Shown: positions 23,912-31,537 of the stretch, piece by piece
How the letters are laid out: each line of letters starts with the position of its first letter
Position numbering within the stretch: the stretch's first letter is position 1
Source of the DNA: Cyclobacteriaceae bacterium
GTDB lineage: Bacteria > Bacteroidota > Bacteroidia > Cytophagales > Cyclobacteriaceae
Length of the DNA: 31,594 nucleotides
Assembly: GCA_021648745.1 (NCBI GenBank)
Contig: JAKISE010000030.1
Span: 1 to 31,594 of the forward strand
Direction: 5' to 3'
The notes under the pieces: generated by a model
What the model saw: only the letters and a program-made list of their open reading frames with translations
Told to the model about the DNA's origin: nothing
Database searches by the model: none
Translations under genes and position numbers: made by a program

Positions 23912-25390
23912 TTAAACCATGCTTCCTTCAAACCAAGCTTCTACTTTCCCTTTTTGCTGAAGATCAAAATCACCTTCTTTATACTTAAACTCATTGGTAT
24001 GCAGGTCGTACACGTAGTCATTGCCCCATTCCTCAAAATTGGCTGCAAGCTCTTCCAACCCATCTACAATAAATTCAAGCTCCGAATTGCTCATAGTTGG
24101 GTGGATTGACATCCTAATCCAACCTGGCTTATTGGTCATATCTCCGTGGGTCACAGCCGAAGTAATGGCATTAGAGGTTTCTTCATCAACATGTAATAAA
24201 AAATGACCATAGGTGCCTGCACAAGAGCAACCACCACGCATTTGAATGCCAAAACGGTCATTTAGCAACCTTACGCCTAAATTATAATGCAATTTATCAA
24301 TGTAAAATGAAAGTACACCTAATCGATCTTTAAAATTATCAGCCAAAATATGTAAGCCAGAAATGGCCTTCATTCGATCCCAAATTAAATCGATTTGTTC
24401 TTCCTCTCGAGCCTTAATCTTATCAGTGCCCATTTCCTCTTTTACTTTTACACAAAGAGCCGTTTTAATGGTTTGCAAAAAGGCCGGTGTTCCTCCATCC
24501 TCTCTCATTTCGATATCGTCCAAATATTTATGTAAACCCCATGGGTTGGTCCAATCAACCGTTCCTCCACCGGGGTTATCTGGCACATCGTTATTATAAA
24601 GGTCTTTATTAAAAATAAGCACTCCTGCTGTACCAGGGCCACCCAAAAATTTATGTGGAGAAAAGAATATAGCATCTAAATACCGCTCCTTTTTTTCGGG
24701 GTGCATATTAATGTCTATGTAAGGGGCAGAACAAGCAAAATCTACAAAACAATAGCCGCCTGCCTTGTGTATCATTTCTGCAATTTCAAAATATGGAGTT
24801 ATAATGCCAGTTACATTTGAACATGAAGTAACAGCCGCATATTTAGTTTTACGATTTTTGTACTTTTCTAACAAACCTGCAAAACTATTTAAATCAACAT
24901 AACCTTCTTTATTTGGCTTAATAATTTCAACATCAGCTAACGTTTCTAACCAAGAAGTTTGATTTGAGTGGTGTTCCATATGTGTAACAAACACAATCGG
25001 GCGATCTTCTTCAGCTACTTTAATAAAATCACGGTGCTTTTCGTACACTTTAAGTCCTAATATGCGCTGAAATTTATTAACAACGCCCGTCATTCCAGAA
25101 TTAGAAGAAATCATTACATCCTCAGCCGATGCGTTAACGTGATTTTTAACAATACTCATTGCTTTGTGGTAGGCAACAGTCATTGAAGAGCCTGTAACAT
25201 TGGTTTCAGTGTGAGTATTACCCACCATTGGGTAAAATTTTTCACTCAATTTGTCTTCAACCGGCCCGTAGATTCTTCCGCTAGCCGTCCAATCGGAATA
25301 GATTATTTGCTTTTCCCCATAAGGGCTTTCAAATGTTTTGTTTTCTCCTACTATTTTTCTTCTAAACTTGGCAAAGTGTTCTTCTAGCAT
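23912..25390 (-). CDS. class V aminotransferase (cysteine desulfurase-like PLP enzyme)
   Basis: The ATG at 25390 (MLEEHFAKFRRKIVG) is preferred over ATG 25417, because the latter falls inside a -7 element; this gives 492 residues. Fold-type I features: YSDWTASGRIYGPVEDKL near the N-terminus, VTHMEHHSNQTSW (substrate/PLP His), VDFACSAP (Asp binding the PLP ring nitrogen) and the Schiff-base Lys in FFSPHKFLGGPGTAG. Near the C-terminus MRGGCSCAGTYGHF carries two Cys, where cysteine desulfurases have their catalytic Cys, but the Cys loop is not of the IscS or SufS type. It is longer than SufS (about 405). Substrate unknown; it may be a desulfurase, a lyase or an aminotransferase. Confidence 0.85.
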   Translation of the reverse strand: MLEEHFAKFRRKIVGENKTFESPYGEKQIIYSDWTASGRIYGPVEDKLSEKFYPMVGNTHTETNVTGSSMTVAYHKAMSIVKNHVNASAEDVMISSNSGMTGVVNKFQRILGLKVYEKHRDFIKVAEEDRPIVFVTHMEHHSNQTSWLETLADVEIIKPNKEGYVDLNSFAGLLEKYKNRKTKYAAVTSCSNVTGIITPYFEIAEMIHKAGGYCFVDFACSAPYIDINMHPEKKERYLDAIFFSPHKFLGGPGTAGVLIFNKDLYNNDVPDNPGGGTVDWTNPWGLHKYLDDIEMREDGGTPAFLQTIKTALCVKVKEEMGTDKIKAREEEQIDLIWDRMKAISGLHILADNFKDRLGVLSFYIDKLHYNLGVRLLNDRFGIQMRGGCSCAGTYGHFLLHVDEETSNAITSAVTHGDMTNKPGWIRMSIHPTMSNSELEFIVDGLEELAANFEEWGNDYVYDLHTNEFKYKEGDFDLQQKGKVEAWFEGSMV

Positions 25391-25414
25391 AACTAAAAAG
25401 GCTGATTTCAATTG

Positions 25415-25422
25415 CAAATGTA
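25415..25422 (-). promoter_or_regulatory. putative -7 element of the class V aminotransferase gene
   Basis: TACATTTG on the minus strand matches TAnnTTTG. It covers the first of two possible ATG codons (25417), so the downstream ATG at 25390 is the better start. No TTG partner is clear. Confidence 0.4.
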
Positions 25423-25484
25423 CACTAGATTATGAAAATTTTTGTGATTTAGGTTACTTGTTGCTCGTTGTTTCTAATGGTTTC

Positions 25485-25514
25485 TTGTCATCCAAATCTT
25501 ATTATTTATCTTTA
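25485..25514 (+). promoter_or_regulatory. promoter of the beta-barrel gene
   Basis: TTG (25485-25487), a 19-nt spacer and TATCTTTA (25507-25514; one mismatch to TAnnTTTG) match the arrangement before the TetR gene. The expected start is about 15 nt before ATG 25536. Confidence 0.5.
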
Positions 25515-25535
25515 AAAGAATTTATCAACTTCAAT

Positions 25536-26111
25536 ATGAAAAAATTAGTCTTTGTTGTTATGTTTCTATTTCCATTATTGGCATTTAGCCAAATAACATG
25601 GGGGGCAAAAGGTGGTGCAAACATTACTACCTTAGGGGGATTTGATTCTGGTAACAGCCCACAACTTAGGGCACATGCTGGGTTTTACTATCAACAACGC
25701 GTGGAACAACGATTTGGAGTTATTGCAGAATTGCATTATTCCATGCAAGGAGCTCGTGCAACTAACATTAGTAGAAGGTATTTAGCCTATAATTATTTAA
25801 ACGTTCCATTCCTAGTAAAATTCTATAATAGCAACGATGTGTATTTTGAAATAGGCCCTCAGTTTGGGTACTTACTTTCTGCCAATTTCTATGATGATGG
25901 TTTTAAACAGAATGTTGTTGACAATGTAAAACGCTTTGATTTTACAGGCTTAATTGGAGGAGGAAAGGACACTGATTTTGGGCATTATGGAGTCAGAGGA
26001 GGTTTTGGATTTACTAATACCTCAGGAGGTTCGGTGGGGAATGCCGTTGTTTTTAGAAACATTTTCCTACAACTCTACGTTGGATTGACCATAGGGCAAC
26101 TCAGCGAATAA
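25536..26111 (+). CDS. PorT-like outer-membrane beta-barrel protein
   Basis: The start at 25536 gives a signal peptide MKKLVFVVMFLFPLLAFSQ; the longer frame upstream (from 25338) overlaps the promoter and the neighbouring gene and is not used. The 191-residue protein has the pattern of the outer-membrane beta-barrel domain family: ITWGAKGGANITTLGG, AHAGFYYQQRVEQRFGVIAELHYSMQGAR, YLAYNYLNVPFLVKFY and YFEIGPQFGYLLSA, with alternating hydrophobic residues. The last strands end in LQLYVGLTIGQL. Its role is probably structural or transport in the outer membrane; no ligand can be proposed. Confidence 0.88.
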   Translation: MKKLVFVVMFLFPLLAFSQITWGAKGGANITTLGGFDSGNSPQLRAHAGFYYQQRVEQRFGVIAELHYSMQGARATNISRRYLAYNYLNVPFLVKFYNSNDVYFEIGPQFGYLLSANFYDDGFKQNVVDNVKRFDFTGLIGGGKDTDFGHYGVRGGFGFTNTSGGSVGNAVVFRNIFLQLYVGLTIGQLSE

Positions 26112-26174
26112 AACGCCCAGTGAACCAATTTTGTGATTGGTACACTAAGGTCACTCAAACTAAATAGCAACAAT

Positions 26175-26561
26175 ATGAATACCATTGGAAATGTACTTTG
26201 GATAGTACTTGGAGGGTTTTTTGTCTTTTTGATCTACCTCTTTGGCAGCCTCATTTTAATGATTACAATCGTGGGAATTCCTTTCGGCATTCAAACGCTT
26301 AAAATGGCAGGCTTAGCATTAATGCCTTTTGGCAAGGAGGCCGTGCAAGGGCAGCGTTCAGGTGGCTGCTTATACATTATAATGAATGTAATTTGGATAT
26401 TATTTGCTGGAATAGAATTAGCAATAGTTCATTTAGTATTAGCCTTACTATTTGCCATAACTATAATCGGTATCCCTTTTGCGCAGCAGCATTTAAAATT
26501 GGCTTACCTATCGCTAGTGCCTTTTGGTATGGATATTCGGCCTGTCCTTAAAGTCTTTTAA
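26175..26561 (+). CDS. YccF domain membrane protein
   Basis: ATG 26175 (MNTIGNVLWIVLGGFFVFLIYL) is chosen over 26133, since only the former begins as YccF proteins do. The 128 residues hold an internal duplication of the family unit: IVGIPFGIQTLKMAGLALMPFG (about 33-54) and IIGIPFAQQHLKLAYLSLVPFG (about 97-118), each after a hydrophobic helix pair. It is an inner-membrane protein of unknown function. It lies 63 nt after the beta-barrel gene and could share its transcript. The following 215 bp (26562-26776) hold no gene. Confidence 0.9.
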   Translation: MNTIGNVLWIVLGGFFVFLIYLFGSLILMITIVGIPFGIQTLKMAGLALMPFGKEAVQGQRSGGCLYIIMNVIWILFAGIELAIVHLVLALLFAITIIGIPFAQQHLKLAYLSLVPFGMDIRPVLKVF

Positions 26562-26776
26562 CTGCGTTACGCTCATTTAAAAGCACTCATTTCCGAAAGA
26601 AAACTCCGCTTTTTTAAATTTTACAAGCCTTGCTAGTGAAATTTCTGGATTAGACATTGAGTTTATAGACGGGCACTAATTAATACTAGTTAGGATTTTT
26701 TCTATTAACCAAATCCAACTTCTCAGTATAGTCATTAGCTGACTGCAATAAACTTAGTTTAGGCTAATTTTACCTC

Positions 26777-27334
26777 GTGAAATCAGAAAAAGGTAATCAT
26801 TCGCTCTACTTTATTGCCATTATTCCTAAGGAACCCCTCCAGAGTAAATTAATGGAGCTAAAACAAGGGGTGTTTGAGGCAGTAGGCTCCAAAGGAGCCT
26901 TGCGCTCACCTGCTCATATTACCTTGCTTATGCCTTTTAAATGGAAGCCTGAAAAAGAACCTTTGCTCTTTGAAAGTCTAGATAAACTGGCCTATTCAAT
27001 TGCTCCATTTAACATTGAGCTACTTAATTATAATTGCTTTGAACCTAGAGTTGTTTATGTAGATGTAAAGAACAGCGACACCCTTACTAGGGCAAAAAAC
27101 GAAGTCGTGAAAATGGCTCGGCAAGAATTAAAGCTACATTTCCTAAAGGATTTAAGAGGTTTTCATCCTCATATTACTATTGCCTTTCGTGATTTAAAGA
27201 AACCACAATTTTACACACTTTGGGAGCGATTTAAAGAGGAGCACTTTCAAGCTCAATTTGAGGCTAGTTCACTTGCGCTGCTTAAGCATAATGGAAAACG
27301 ATGGGATGTATGTAAAGAATTTCAGTTAACTTAG
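26777..27334 (+). CDS. 2'-5' RNA ligase family protein (2H phosphoesterase)
   Basis: This 185-residue protein starts with GTG at 26777. Both catalytic HxT motifs of the 2H superfamily are present: PAHITLLMPF (H47-x-T49) and HPHITIAF (H132-x-T134), 85 residues apart as usual. The N-terminus YFIAIIPKEPLQSKLMEL is the typical first strand. Members act on 2'-5' or cyclic phosphodiester bonds in RNA or nucleotides; the substrate here is unknown. The stop lies 11 nt before the left border of the cassette array, so this gene is the last host gene before it. Confidence 0.9.
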   Translation: MKSEKGNHSLYFIAIIPKEPLQSKLMELKQGVFEAVGSKGALRSPAHITLLMPFKWKPEKEPLLFESLDKLAYSIAPFNIELLNYNCFEPRVVYVDVKNSDTLTRAKNEVVKMARQELKLHFLKDLRGFHPHITIAFRDLKKPQFYTLWERFKEEHFQAQFEASSLALLKHNGKRWDVCKEFQLT

Positions 27335-27338
27335 TTTA

Positions 27339-27346
27339 TACATTTG
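27339..27346 (+). promoter_or_regulatory. putative -7 element at the left border of the cassette array
   Basis: TACATTTG matches TAnnTTTG, and its last G is the first base of the recombination core GTTAGGT. It could transcribe the first cassette from the host side. No TTG lies at the right distance upstream, so support is partial. Confidence 0.35.
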
Positions 27347-27401
27347 TTAGGTGTAAGTTGGACACAGTACGTAATTAATCAATTTTAATAAGAAGGAAGA
27401 T

Positions 27402-28241
27402 ATGGAAATACTAAATACATTATTAGAGATTAATCCGAATTACATAGTTATTGGACTGCTTTTCCTTTTGTTTTTTTTGGAACAAGTATTAAAAACACCT
27501 TTCGTTTTTAAGAAAAGAGGGCAACATCTTTTTCAAAACATCTTGTTTCAAATTACATTGGTAATATTAAATATCGTTTTTATTACAATTGTAGTAAATT
27601 CTATTGATTGGTTGAACAATAACCAAATAGGACTTTTATATCTAATAGAATTACCGTTTTGGGCTAAACTATTGATAAGTGTTGCTTTGTATGATGTAAC
27701 TACTTATTGGATTCATAGAGCATCTCATAAAGTTCCTATACTTTGGAGATTACATAGAGTGCATCATAGCGACACATCTATGGATTCATCTTCTGTTTTT
27801 AGATTTCACCCATTAGAATTAATTCTTATTTATCAAACAGGAAATATTGTGACTGCTGCACTTTTTGGGACAGATGTAATTGCAATGGCTTTATACTATT
27901 TTATTCTTTATATATTTTTCTTTTTTGAACATTCAAACCTTAATTATCCGAATTGGATTAACTCTACATTGGGACTAATTTTTGTAATGCCAAATCATCA
28001 CAGAGTTCATCATCATCAAGAGCAATATTATACGGACTCAAATTTTGCGGATATTTTTATAATTTGGGACAGAATATTTGGAACCTTTAAAGAGCTTCCT
28101 GTAGAAAAAATGAACTACGGGTTAAAAGAATTTGATGAGGAAAAAAAGCAAACTTTTTTATACTTAATGAAAAGCCCATTTATCAATATAGAAAGAAAAG
28201 TGTCTGAACGAATAGAGAAAATAGATGATAATTCTGAATAA
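27402..28241 (+). CDS. sterol desaturase / fatty acid hydroxylase superfamily protein (cassette 1)
   Basis: This 279-residue integral membrane di-iron enzyme has the eight-His pattern: HRASH (105-109), HRVHH (118-122) and NHHRVHHH (198-205), plus H136 in FRFHPLE and H177 in FFEHSNL. Hydrophobic helices lie at 15-30, 45-67, 82-100, 145-175. Enzymes of this family hydroxylate or desaturate C-H bonds in lipids using O2. The ATG follows AAGGAAG at a good distance, an unusually clear Shine-Dalgarno for this genome. It is the only gene between the two complementary cassette ends. Confidence 0.92.
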   Translation: MEILNTLLEINPNYIVIGLLFLLFFLEQVLKTPFVFKKRGQHLFQNILFQITLVILNIVFITIVVNSIDWLNNNQIGLLYLIELPFWAKLLISVALYDVTTYWIHRASHKVPILWRLHRVHHSDTSMDSSSVFRFHPLELILIYQTGNIVTAALFGTDVIAMALYYFILYIFFFFEHSNLNYPNWINSTLGLIFVMPNHHRVHHHQEQYYTDSNFADIFIIWDRIFGTFKELPVEKMNYGLKEFDEEKKQTFLYLMKSPFINIERKVSERIEKIDDNSE

Positions 28242-28251
28242 GAAAACCTAC

Positions 28252-28671
28252 ACCTAACAATGGCTATAGTTAATAACCTGAGTTCGACCTAAGGAATACT
28301 GTCAGCTTTAAGTGAAAATTTCGTAAACAACTCAAATTTATGCAGGACTAACGAGTTAATTCAAAGAAATTTGAGGAAGTTTAGGGAAATTTCACTAAAG
28401 CCCAAAGGGAAAATATCTAGCAGGCAATCTTTTAGAAATAAAATTCTTGAAATAATCCATTATTTCTTCACTTTTCATTTCCAAAATTTCACCTACTATC
28501 TTCTTTTCTGGCAGCATTCCTTAGGTCGAACTCAGGTTAATAAGGATTTTGGTGCTTAACCCAAAGTGAAGTATCTTGAACAAAGTCCGAAAAATTTAAA
28601 ACTTTGCTAAGTGCAAGACCGAAAGTTCAGCCTTTTGAAATCCCGTACTAACCATAGCCTAAGCGTTAGCA
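28252..28671 (+). other. attC-like site 1, interrupted by MITE copy 2
   Basis: It starts ACCTAACAATGGCTATAG (28252-28269) and ends CATAGCCTAAGCGTTAGCA (28653-28671). Without the 264-bp element and one AAT it is 153 bp long. Its arms then pair well: GGCTAT-GTTA-TA-GGATTT on the left against AAATCCCGTACTAACCATAGCC on the right. The size and the AAC...GTT ends resemble VCR-type attC sites. The stretch between the MITE and the right arm has no gene. Confidence 0.65.
28275..28538. mobile_element. MITE-like element, copy 2 (264 bp)
   Basis: It has the same terminal inverted repeats as the copy at 23496 and lies in the same orientation, also flanked by AAT (28272-28274 and 28539-28541). It is inserted in the left arm of an attC-like site. 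A 62-codon frame starting inside it is not a gene. Confidence 0.9.
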
Positions 28672-28780
28672 ACAACAAAAAATAAACATATAGAGAAACA
28701 AATGACATAATTGTTTTAATGGGAAAATTAGCATTTAGTTGTAAACATAAAAAGAAACCTCTCAAATTCAGAAATCAAAA

Positions 28781-29257
28781 ATGACCAAGAAAATTGACAA
28801 CTCTGTTTATGAAATGTGGCAAGAATTCATCAGTGAAAATAGCGATTTCAAATCACGACAACAACCTATTCCATTTTACTTTTGCGACAATGAATATGAT
28901 GCTAATGATTGTGCCAACCTTGTGATTAAAAAAAATAAACAGGCGACAGCAGCATCTTTATGGTGGTATGAGAAAAACAATGAAAAATTACCTGAAATTG
29001 GCGACATAAATATTATCACAGATTGGAATGGAAAAGCGAAAGCAATAATTGAAACGACAAAAATTGAAAAAGTGCGGTATCATGAAATTACACCTGAATT
29101 TGCAAGAATGGAAGGAGAAGGTGATAAATCCTTAGCGTATTGGAAAGATGTTCATTGGAACTATTATTCTCGCGAAATGAAACCACATAATGAGAAACCC
29201 GCAAATGATATGATAATTGTTTGTGAATACTTTAAAACAATATGGGTGAAAAAATAA
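28781..29257 (+). CDS. ASCH domain protein (cassette 2)
   Basis: This 158-residue protein matches the ASCH pattern through its length: MWQEFISEN near the start, FYFCDNEYDANDCANLVIKKNKQATAASLWWYE (about 32-64), GDINIITDWNGKAKAIIETTKIEKV (72-96) and FARMEGEGDKSLAYWKDVHWNYY (about 106-128, the EGEGDxSLxYWxxxHW block). ASCH is a PUA-like fold thought to bind RNA, and some members hydrolyse N4-acetylcytidine. It lies between complementary cassette ends; small ASCH proteins are a plausible cassette cargo. Confidence 0.88.
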   Translation: MTKKIDNSVYEMWQEFISENSDFKSRQQPIPFYFCDNEYDANDCANLVIKKNKQATAASLWWYEKNNEKLPEIGDINIITDWNGKAKAIIETTKIEKVRYHEITPEFARMEGEGDKSLAYWKDVHWNYYSREMKPHNEKPANDMIIVCEYFKTIWVKK

Positions 29258-29260
29258 AGT

Positions 29261-29319
29261 TGCTAACAACCAATAAACTTAATAGCGTTTTCATCTGTTA
29301 AACGCTAATTTTGTTATAT
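29261..29319 (+). other. attC-like site 2 (59 bp)
   Basis: It starts TGCTAAC (29261-29267), has the stem AATAGCGTTT (29281-29290) / AAACGCTAATT (29300-29310) and ends GTTATAT (29313-29319). The left spacer is longer than the right, so the fit is imperfect. The loop TCATCTGTTAAA is repeated exactly in the site at 30384. Confidence 0.55.
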
Positions 29320-29537
29320 GCTGATTTGTTCCAAATCAAAGGTTTACCTCCAAGGGTTCTGATAATTTTGTACTTTTAACTCCTTACTGAAATTTATTAT
29401 AGGTGTTTTAGTCAATCAAAATTCAATAAAATAAAATACATATTTATATTAATAGGAACTATATATAGTTCCTGCAATGCACAGGATAATGCAAAAAACA
29501 CTCAGACGTTAAATGATAATTTAATAGAAAGATCATT

Positions 29538-30377
29538 TTGGAAGCACGCAATCATCAGGTAGTAATGATAAATGAAGACCACAGCACCGAAAAGCATAGA
29601 GTATTTTCTGAAATATTATTAGAACCTTTATTTGATTTAGGGTTCAGATATCTTGCAATAGAAACGCTGAGTGAAAAAGATAAAAATTTAAATAGCAGAA
29701 AGTTTCCAATAAAATCTTCAGGAACTTATTCAAACGAACCAAACTACGCAAATTTTATTCGGACAGCTTTAGAAATGGGATTTGAACTCATCCCATACGA
29801 AATAAGAGATGATGATGAAGATGATTCTGGGGAATCTAATTTTATAACCTATAGAGAAGAATGTCAATCAAATCACCTTGCAGATTTTATTAAGCAAAAT
29901 CCTAAAGCTAAAATATTTGTTCATGCGGGTTGGGATCACATAAAAGAGCATACAACAACAAAATGGATGGCAGAAAGGTTTAGAGAAAAAACAGGCATTA
30001 ATCCACTAACCATCTCTCAAGCACATATGGATGAAAATCCTAATTTAGATAAAATCAAACTACACAAAGACTTATCAGAAACATATGGGATAGACCTAAT
30101 GTTAGAATATCCTAAGTCTAAAGAATTGAAGAATATATTCTATAATACGTTAAAAAGAGTAAAAATTAAATTTGAAGGAGCAAATAATCTAAATCAAAAA
30201 ATTTATGTGGCAAAAGAATATGAAGTTTTTAAAGAGCAAGCAATTCCTTGCTTTATCATAGACAAGTCTTCTGTAGCGTATTTAATGCCCAATAAAGAAT
30301 ATGTGGTAATCACTAGCAATAACAGGAAGATAGAATTTTCTATTGGCAATGTGCAGAAGACCATAGAAATGAACTAA
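29538..30377 (+). CDS. ChaN/EreA (TIKI)-like protein, probably 5'-frameshifted (cassette 3)
   Basis: The open frame from TTG 29538 gives 279 residues. VVMINEDHSTEKHRVFSEILL (8-28) and YLAIETL (38-44), followed later by FVHAGWDHIKEHTTTKWMAERF, resemble the Glu/His layout of the EreA/ChaN/TIKI superfamily; the assignment is by eye and moderate. Upstream in another frame (29431-29541) lies KYIFILIGTIYSSCNAQDN, a lipoprotein signal peptide with lipobox SSC, whose reading continues to SFWK. Adding one T to the TTTT at 29536-29539 would join the two. The signal frame lacks an ATG (ATA at 29431). So the gene may be a decayed lipoprotein gene, or a real TTG-started ORF. Confidence 0.5.
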   Translation: MEARNHQVVMINEDHSTEKHRVFSEILLEPLFDLGFRYLAIETLSEKDKNLNSRKFPIKSSGTYSNEPNYANFIRTALEMGFELIPYEIRDDDEDDSGESNFITYREECQSNHLADFIKQNPKAKIFVHAGWDHIKEHTTTKWMAERFREKTGINPLTISQAHMDENPNLDKIKLHKDLSETYGIDLMLEYPKSKELKNIFYNTLKRVKIKFEGANNLNQKIYVAKEYEVFKEQAIPCFIIDKSSVAYLMPNKEYVVITSNNRKIEFSIGNVQKTIEMN

Positions 30378-30383
30378 AAAAAA

Positions 30384-30437
30384 TGCAAACTCAATAGTAT
30401 TCTCATCTGTTAAATACTAATCCCATTTCTTGTAGAT
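30384..30437 (+). other. attC-like site 3 (degenerate)
   Basis: Stem AATAGTATT (30393-30401) / AAATACTAAT (30412-30421) surrounds TCATCTGTTAAA (30403-30414), the same loop as site 2. The likely R boxes are degenerate (TGCAAAC; TGTAGAT). The compensating changes between the stems of sites 2 and 3 (GCG/CGC versus TAT/ATA) support a conserved structure. Confidence 0.45.
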
Positions 30438-30596
30438 AGCCCGTCATCCCAATAATTATTTGAATTAATTTGGTTCATGTATATTTTGAATTGGTATCCG
30501 AATCAAGAATATCTCAACCTCGCTTATCAAAAAATTTGTAATTTTAAACGCCATACAGTTACTGGTGTTATCAATGAGCAGCCAAAAAAAGACAAA

Positions 30597-31325
30597 ATGG
30601 ATATATTTATTGAACCAATAGTTTATTTTATTCTACTTCTACCGTTGCTACTAATAGGAAAAAAAAAGGAGCACTGGGGAAAGCCCTATTTAATAGTATT
30701 TGCACTTTATTTAATTTTAGACAATGTAGTTACTGCTCTACCAATTCACTTTGAATTTTTAGACTTTATGGGGCTAAAGATGAATTGGACAGGAAAAATA
30801 TTTAGTTATTTACTTGCCACTATATTTTTACTATCCTATAAAAAGGTTTCACTTAAAGAATTTGGGTTTACATTAAAGCAAAAAGGCGACTCAAAAAAGT
30901 TTGCACTTAAAACAACTTTAGTCATCACCTTTATTATGGTTCTTTACTGTGTTTTTATAGGAAGGTATAAATCAACTATTGAAAACATTATGTTTCAATT
31001 AACAATGCCTTCCATTATTGAAGAAATTGCAGTTAGAGGTATTTTATTAACACTTCTCAGTATGGTTTTTATTAAAAATATGAAAGTTGGAAATACTTAC
31101 TTTGGAATGGGTGCCATTATTACTGCAGTTCTATTCGGGCTTTGGCACGGGCTAAATGTTACGAGCGATTTTGAAATTTCAATGAATTGGATTCCTTTTA
31201 TTTACACTGGAATAATGGGGTTTGTATTAGCCTTAGTTAAAGAAAGAACAGGCTCATTACTGTTTCCAATAATTATAAACTTGATTATTAATATACTTCC
31301 AAATACAATGGGATATGTCTTTTAA
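30597..31325 (+). CDS. CPBP family intramembrane glutamic endopeptidase (cassette 4)
   Basis: The frame is open from 30477, but ATG 30597 (MDIFIEPIVYFILLLPLLLIG) is chosen because it begins at the first membrane helix; the extra 40 residues lack hydrophobic or conserved character. The 242-residue protein has the CPBP/ABI motifs PSIIEEIAVRGILL (EExxxR) and GLWHGLN (catalytic-site His), with further helices up to the end. These membrane proteases include Rce1-like enzymes and bacteriocin-immunity proteins. Its own cargo role is unknown. An attC-like palindrome follows it. Confidence 0.85.
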   Translation: MDIFIEPIVYFILLLPLLLIGKKKEHWGKPYLIVFALYLILDNVVTALPIHFEFLDFMGLKMNWTGKIFSYLLATIFLLSYKKVSLKEFGFTLKQKGDSKKFALKTTLVITFIMVLYCVFIGRYKSTIENIMFQLTMPSIIEEIAVRGILLTLLSMVFIKNMKVGNTYFGMGAIITAVLFGLWHGLNVTSDFEISMNWIPFIYTGIMGFVLALVKERTGSLLFPIIINLIINILPNTMGYVF

Positions 31326-31349
31326 AAGGATTGAACGAAGAATGCCAGC

Positions 31350-31478
31350 AGGTAACAACAAATATAGTGCATTTGGCAGATAGTACTAAATATGAAGGTA
31401 TTAGTAATAAATAAAATTTGTAGTAGTTTGTAAATTAAGCGTTTCAAAATGCCAAACGCACCATATTCAAACCGTTCG
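31350..31478 (+). other. attC-like site 4 (VCR-sized)
   Basis: AATATAGTGCATTTGGCA (31361-31378) and TGCCAAACGCACCATATT (31450-31467) pair at 16 of 18 positions around a 71-nt loop. TAAC precedes the left arm and GTTC follows the right one. The length, about 129 bp, is that of a VCR. No gene lies inside. Confidence 0.5.
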
Positions 31479-31515
31479 AGTCAATCTTCCCTTCGGGAAA
31501 GATTGACTCGAACGG
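31472..31515. repeat. near-perfect 20-bp inverted repeat
   Basis: CCGTTCGAGTCAATCTTCCC (31472-31491) pairs with the segment at 31495-31515, which has one extra A, leaving a TTC loop. The left arm contains the GTTC end of attC-like site 4. It could act as a terminator-like structure or be an element end. Confidence 0.75.
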
Positions 31516-31520
31516 CTCGG

Positions 31521-31537
31521 GGACAAGTCCCTTGTCC
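31521..31537. repeat. REP-like hairpin
   Basis: GGACAAG-TCC-CTTGTCC is a perfect 7-bp stem with a 3-nt loop, similar in form to the hairpin at the transposase-ArgH junction. CCCTTGTCC/GGGACAAG is of the type found near RAYT genes in Bacteroidota (recollection, unverified). The remaining 57 bases to the window end hold no gene. Confidence 0.6.

Larger units (their letters stand above)
27346..31478 (+). mobile_element. integrase-less gene-cassette array (CALIN-like)
   Basis: Four plus-strand genes are each followed by an imperfect palindrome with AAC at its start and GTT at its end, as in integron attC sites (RYYYAAC...GTTRRRY). The decisive sign is that the two ends of a cassette are complementary, as required for a circular cassette: cassette 1 starts GTTAGGTGTA (27346) and ends TACACCTAAC (28249-28258), and cassette 2 starts GTTAGCAAC (28665) and ends GTTGCTAAC (29259-29267). 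No integrase gene lies in the window. Borders of cassettes 3 and 4 are less certain. Confidence 0.65.

Noticed and set aside
25338..25535. N-terminal extension of the beta-barrel gene
   Set aside because: It overlaps the divergent aminotransferase gene and both promoters; a signal peptide begins only at 25536.
28371..28559. 62-codon plus-strand frame
   Set aside because: Lies mostly within MITE copy 2 and corresponds to no domain.
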